Shown: positions 62,033 to 64,000 of the stretch, piece after piece
How positions within the stretch are numbered: position 1 is the first letter of the stretch
Layout: the number at the start of each line of letters is the position of its first letter
Source: Flavobacteriales bacterium
GTDB taxonomy: Bacteria > Bacteroidota > Bacteroidia > Flavobacteriales_G > Salibacteraceae
NCBI GenBank assembly: GCA_018660685.1
Contig: JABJJW010000010.1
Span: 97,990-161,989 of the forward strand
Reading direction: 5' to 3'
DNA length: 64,000 bases
Position numbers and translations under genes: made by a program
Notes under the pieces: model-generated
What the model saw: only the letters and a program-made list of their open reading frames with translations
The model's database searches: none
Told to the model about the DNA's origin: nothing

Positions 62033-62386
62033 CTACTTGCTTCGATCTCCAATTTTCCAACCAATCCAGCCCATTGGAATGTATGCGCCAAGTAAATCAA
62101 GGGCATTGAACCACATTGGAGAAGGCAACAGCACAACATTTGTAATTCCTCCCGCCAAGAAGAATACTCCGATTCCAATTGCCTACTTCATCTTGTGACC
62201 CGCCGCAAGCATAGCTACGGTTATTGCGCCAGCAAGCGTTCCTAATGCATGGGCAAGAAATGGAAATATGAAATGCTTCATTTCGAAGAGGTGCATATTG
62301 GCCTTTAAGCTTTCCATGTCGGATGGGTCAAAGACCTGGTTTATACTCCATGGAAAGAAGGCAATCTGAGAAGTAATTGGATTCAT
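62033..62386 (-). pseudogene. Small multi-pass membrane protein, interrupted by in-frame TAG
   Basis: From ATG 62386 the frame encodes 67 residues with one helix ('FIFPFLAHALGTLAGAITVA' then 'MLAAGHKMK') and meets TAG at 62185-62183. Without a frame change it continues 'AIGIGVFFLAGGITNVVLLP' and 'MWFNALDLLGAYIPMGWIGW', then 'KIGDRSK' and a second TAG at 62035-62033. The continuation has two further convincing transmembrane segments and a basic end, which shows an ancestral three- or four-helix protein of about 117 codons. Any one-base change in TAG restores it. The family is not recognised; the function is unknown. Confidence 0.7.
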
Positions 62387-62731
62387 AATGAAGTATTTGA
62401 TTGAAGTCTAAAGTAGAATTCTTCCTCCAAACAATAAAATTGGCGGATAGCAAGAATTAAAGTGTTCTGTTCTCAGAAGCTTAAATATCAGTTTTATAAG
62501 ACATTAGCCGTTTTCAACTATTTACAAATCATTGCTAACGACACTAAGTAGGTATTAACCGAATCGAGCGAATCACTCAACGGTTATTTGCCTCATCGTT
62601 CTTTCAAATGCAAGTTTTCTCCCAATGTCAATAGAAGTAATAAAAGCCCCAGTGGCACACCAACGGACAATTGGGACAAGGACGAGCAGGTCGAAAGACA
62701 TCATTTTAATAACCGTTTAAATTCAATTCTT
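62387..62731. other. Intergenic region upstream of ssb without a supported gene
   Basis: 345 bp separate the divergent membrane-protein remnant and ssb. The ssb frame is open from 62588, but those codons are rich in Asn, Ser and Lys without homology to SSB and are not taken as coding. I find no exact TAnnTTTG box; TTATTTGCC at about 62584-62592 is one base short. The region is AT-rich and probably holds the ssb promoter and leader. Confidence 0.6.
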
Positions 62732-63078
62732 ATGAATGCACTTAGAAACAGAGTCCAACTAATTGGACATTTAGGCAACGATCCTCAGGTAAAATCTTTT
62801 GACAATGGAAACAAAGTCGTAAAACTCACCGTTGCAACCAACTCCACATACAATAACAAAGCCGGCGAGCGTGTTCAGGACACCCAATGGCACAACGTCG
62901 TAATGTGGGGTAAGACCGCAGAAATAGCGGAGAAATACCTACAGAAAGGTCAAGAGGTAGCCATTGAAGGCAAGTTGACTACAAGAAGCTATGATGACAA
63001 GGCTGGACAAAACGTTACATCACTGAAATCATCGTAAACGAGCTCGTAATGCTCGGTCGCAAAGAAAAAGCAGCATAA
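62732..63078 (+). pseudogene. ssb: Single-stranded DNA-binding protein, disrupted by a one-base deletion
   Basis: OB-fold SSB that coats single-stranded DNA. From ATG 62732 it starts 'MNALRNRVQLIGHLGNDPQV' and continues 'VVKLTVATNSTYNNKAGERV', 'TQWHNVVMWGKTAEIAEKYL' and 'GQEVAIEGKLTTRSYDDKAG'. The frame then shifts at the A run 63009-63012 (CAAAACG): it reads NVTSLKSS and stops at 63037. With one more A the sequence becomes 'QKRYITEIIVNELVMLGRK' and 'EKAA' with stop TAA 63076-63078, the expected SSB end. The intact product would be about 115 residues, a short SSB without an acidic tail. A terminator follows. Because SSB is essential, an assembly error or a second ssb elsewhere is likely. Confidence 0.88.
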
Positions 63079-63100
63079 GCTCTTTCTTCCCTATCGAACA

Positions 63101-63144
63101 AGAGGCTTTCCGACCCGATTATATCGGAAGGAGGGCCTTTTTTA
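63101..63144 (+). terminator. Rho-independent terminator after ssb
   Basis: AGAGGCTTTCCGA pairs with TCGGAAGGAGGGCCT (two mismatched positions) around CCCGATTATA, followed by TTTTTT. It starts about 22 nt past the restored ssb stop and confirms that the gene should end at 63078. Confidence 0.75.
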
Positions 63145-63171
63145 TTTGACCAAAAGTTATTCCTTTATCAA

Positions 63172-63570
63172 ATGGAATCATTCGAGATACAGTTCACTTT
63201 TATCGCTCCGGCATCTACAGTCTTCGAGAATTACTTAGATAGCGAGAAGCACTCTATGATGACAGGAGGAGAAGCCGAAATAAGCCCAAACCAAGGAGAG
63301 GGATTTACTGCTTGGGACGGATATATAGAAGGCGTGAACATCGAAATTGTTTCAGGGGAATACATAAAACAAGAGTGGCGAACAAGTGAGTTTTCGAGTA
63401 CGGATGAAGACTCGGTTCTTGAACTTATCTTCCGGTCAGATGAAAAAGGAAACTGCCTTCTTACATTAAAGCACTCAAACATTCCAGATGGTCAGGGAGA
63501 GAATTACAAGAAAGGGTGGTACGATCATTACTTCCATCCGATGGAAGCGTTTTACAACTCAAACGGATAG
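63172..63570 (+). CDS. SRPBCC/AHSA1-type START-like domain protein
   Basis: 132 residues with the AHSA1-like SRPBCC pattern: 'IQFTFIAPASTVFENYLDSEKHSMMTGG', 'GEGFTAWDGYIEGVNIEIVSGEYIKQEWRTSEF' in strands 3-5, 'SVLELIFRSDEKGNCLLTLKHSNIPDG', and a last helix containing 'YKKGWYDHYFHPMEAFY'. The fold makes a hydrophobic pocket; the ligand is unknown. It follows the ssb terminator and its 3' end overlaps the convergent prmC by 12 nt. Confidence 0.87.
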   Translation: MESFEIQFTFIAPASTVFENYLDSEKHSMMTGGEAEISPNQGEGFTAWDGYIEGVNIEIVSGEYIKQEWRTSEFSSTDEDSVLELIFRSDEKGNCLLTLKHSNIPDGQGENYKKGWYDHYFHPMEAFYNSNG

Positions 63571-64000
63571 GACAAGAAACCGTTCTTTCTGAGCTGAATC
63601 TTTCTTACGCTCAATACTTCCTTTCCAAAGTCCGGAAAGAATCTCAGTTAATTCATCCATCTCGGTGGCATGCGTCTCGAAGTATAACTGCTTCACCCCA
63701 TGACTCATCGCCTTCTTTGTTATCACCCTAAAGAACACAAATGGGTCATTGTCCGGAGCAAACAATGCAATGTGAGGCTCGAACTTGAGAACGTTATTAT
63801 CGACGAGCATTGGTTTGTCTGCTGGGATGTAGGGAGGATTAGAAACCCAGATCTCTCCACCAATTTCTTCATCGCTCAAGAGAACATCGTGATTTAAAAA
63901 CTGCACGGCGGCATCATTTAACACTGCATTCGTTTCCGCTAATTCGAGCGCTTTTGATGACACATCAATACCCTGCACAGACCATTGAGAACGTTTGGAC
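63559..64000 (-). CDS. prmC: Release factor glutamine methyltransferase PrmC (3' part; 5' end outside window)
   Basis: The visible C-terminal 146 residues contain 'VQGIDVSSKALELAETNA' (SAM motif II region), the catalytic 'VSNPPYIP' (N-P-P-Y, which positions the Gln of RF1/RF2), and 'PHIALFAPDNDPFVFFRVI', a segment typical of HemK/PrmC ('A-L-x-x-x-x-x-G/D-L-x-x-y/f'). It ends in 'LYFETHATEMDELTEILSGL' and 'KERFLVLSV'. The frame runs off the right edge of the window without a start. Methylates GGQ of release factors. Confidence 0.93.
   Translation of the reverse strand, partial: SKRSQWSVQGIDVSSKALELAETNAVLNDAAVQFLNHDVLLSDEEIGGEIWVSNPPYIPADKPMLVDNNVLKFEPHIALFAPDNDPFVFFRVITKKAMSHGVKQLYFETHATEMDELTEILSGLWKGSIERKKDSAQKERFLVLSV

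Noticed and set aside
62588..62731. N-terminal extension of the ssb frame
   Set aside because: SSB homology begins exactly at ATG 62732; the 48 upstream codons show no conserved pattern.
1..64000. Mobile elements, prophage, CRISPR arrays, defence islands, tRNA or rRNA genes
   Set aside because: No transposase, integrase, phage structural gene, direct repeat/spacer array, restriction or toxin-antitoxin pair was seen, and I found no tRNA-like T-loop plus cloverleaf outside coding sequence.

Overview
The window reads as a chromosomal stretch from a Bacteroidota bacterium, most likely a marine Flavobacteriales-type lineage. The evidence is a short primary sigma factor starting [10 protein letters not shown], Bacteroidota -7 promoter elements (TAnnTTTG, plus variants such as TACTTTCGC), several proteins with type IX secretion (T9SS) C-terminal sorting domains, the long form of GAPDH, and few Shine-Dalgarno sites. 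Coding density is high. TTG and GTG starts are common, and neighbouring genes often overlap by 1-4 nt. I see no tRNA, rRNA, CRISPR array, insertion sequence or prophage.

Layout. 1-7.3 kb: end of an unknown gene, typA, fdhD, oxyR, an AI-2E transporter, a PhzF-like protein, a fatty acid desaturase and an FKBP isomerase. 7.4-13.3 kb: a SRPBCC/GyrI-like protein, an M14 peptidase lipoprotein, recQ and a secreted carboxypeptidase-regulatory-like protein. 13.3-19.8 kb: an eight-gene minus-strand run (tandem DUF4389 protein, DUF4870 protein, M48 protease, TrmH-type methyltransferase, DUF1801, TfoX-N, acs, acuI-like). 20-35 kb: lpdA, a VIT1-type transporter, fmt, a PDZ/T9SS protein, a secreted PqqB-like MBL protein, a DEAD-box helicase, an interrupted ogt, an RlmI-type methyltransferase, ndk, prfC and two linked exported proteins of unknown function. 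35.2-41.8 kb: a four-gene operon (class III aminotransferase, nitrilase-family hydrolase, long Orn/Lys/Arg decarboxylase, ATP-grasp ligase) behind a good promoter. 41.8-51.6 kb: recR, a glycosyltransferase fusion, mltG, GNAT, dapF, htrA, rpoD, gap and ftsB. 51.6-64 kb: an interrupted YdeI-like gene, a T9SS repeat protein, mutA-mutB, an SLC13-type transporter, a T9SS-tailed cytochrome c peroxidase, a cyclophilin, an interrupted membrane protein, a frameshifted ssb, a SRPBCC protein and the 3' part of prmC.

How the genes work together. Acs and the AcuI-like reductase (one operon) plus methylmalonyl-CoA mutase fit short-chain acyl-CoA use (acetate, acrylate/propionate). LpdA, GAPDH and Ndk are core metabolism. 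TypA, PrfC, Fmt, PrmC, the RlmI-type enzyme and the TrmH-type enzyme serve translation. RecQ, RecR, SSB and Ogt serve DNA repair. The 35-42 kb operon is the best candidate for an undescribed pathway; it looks like amine or polyamine chemistry ending in an ATP-dependent ligation.

A second notable pattern is four genes interrupted by single lesions. Ogt has an in-frame TGA directly after its active-site PCH, the YdeI-like protein and a small membrane protein each have an in-frame TAG, and ssb has a one-base deletion. In each case the reading frame downstream still encodes the expected C-terminus. Recent mutation or assembly error are the simplest explanations, but raw reads should be checked.
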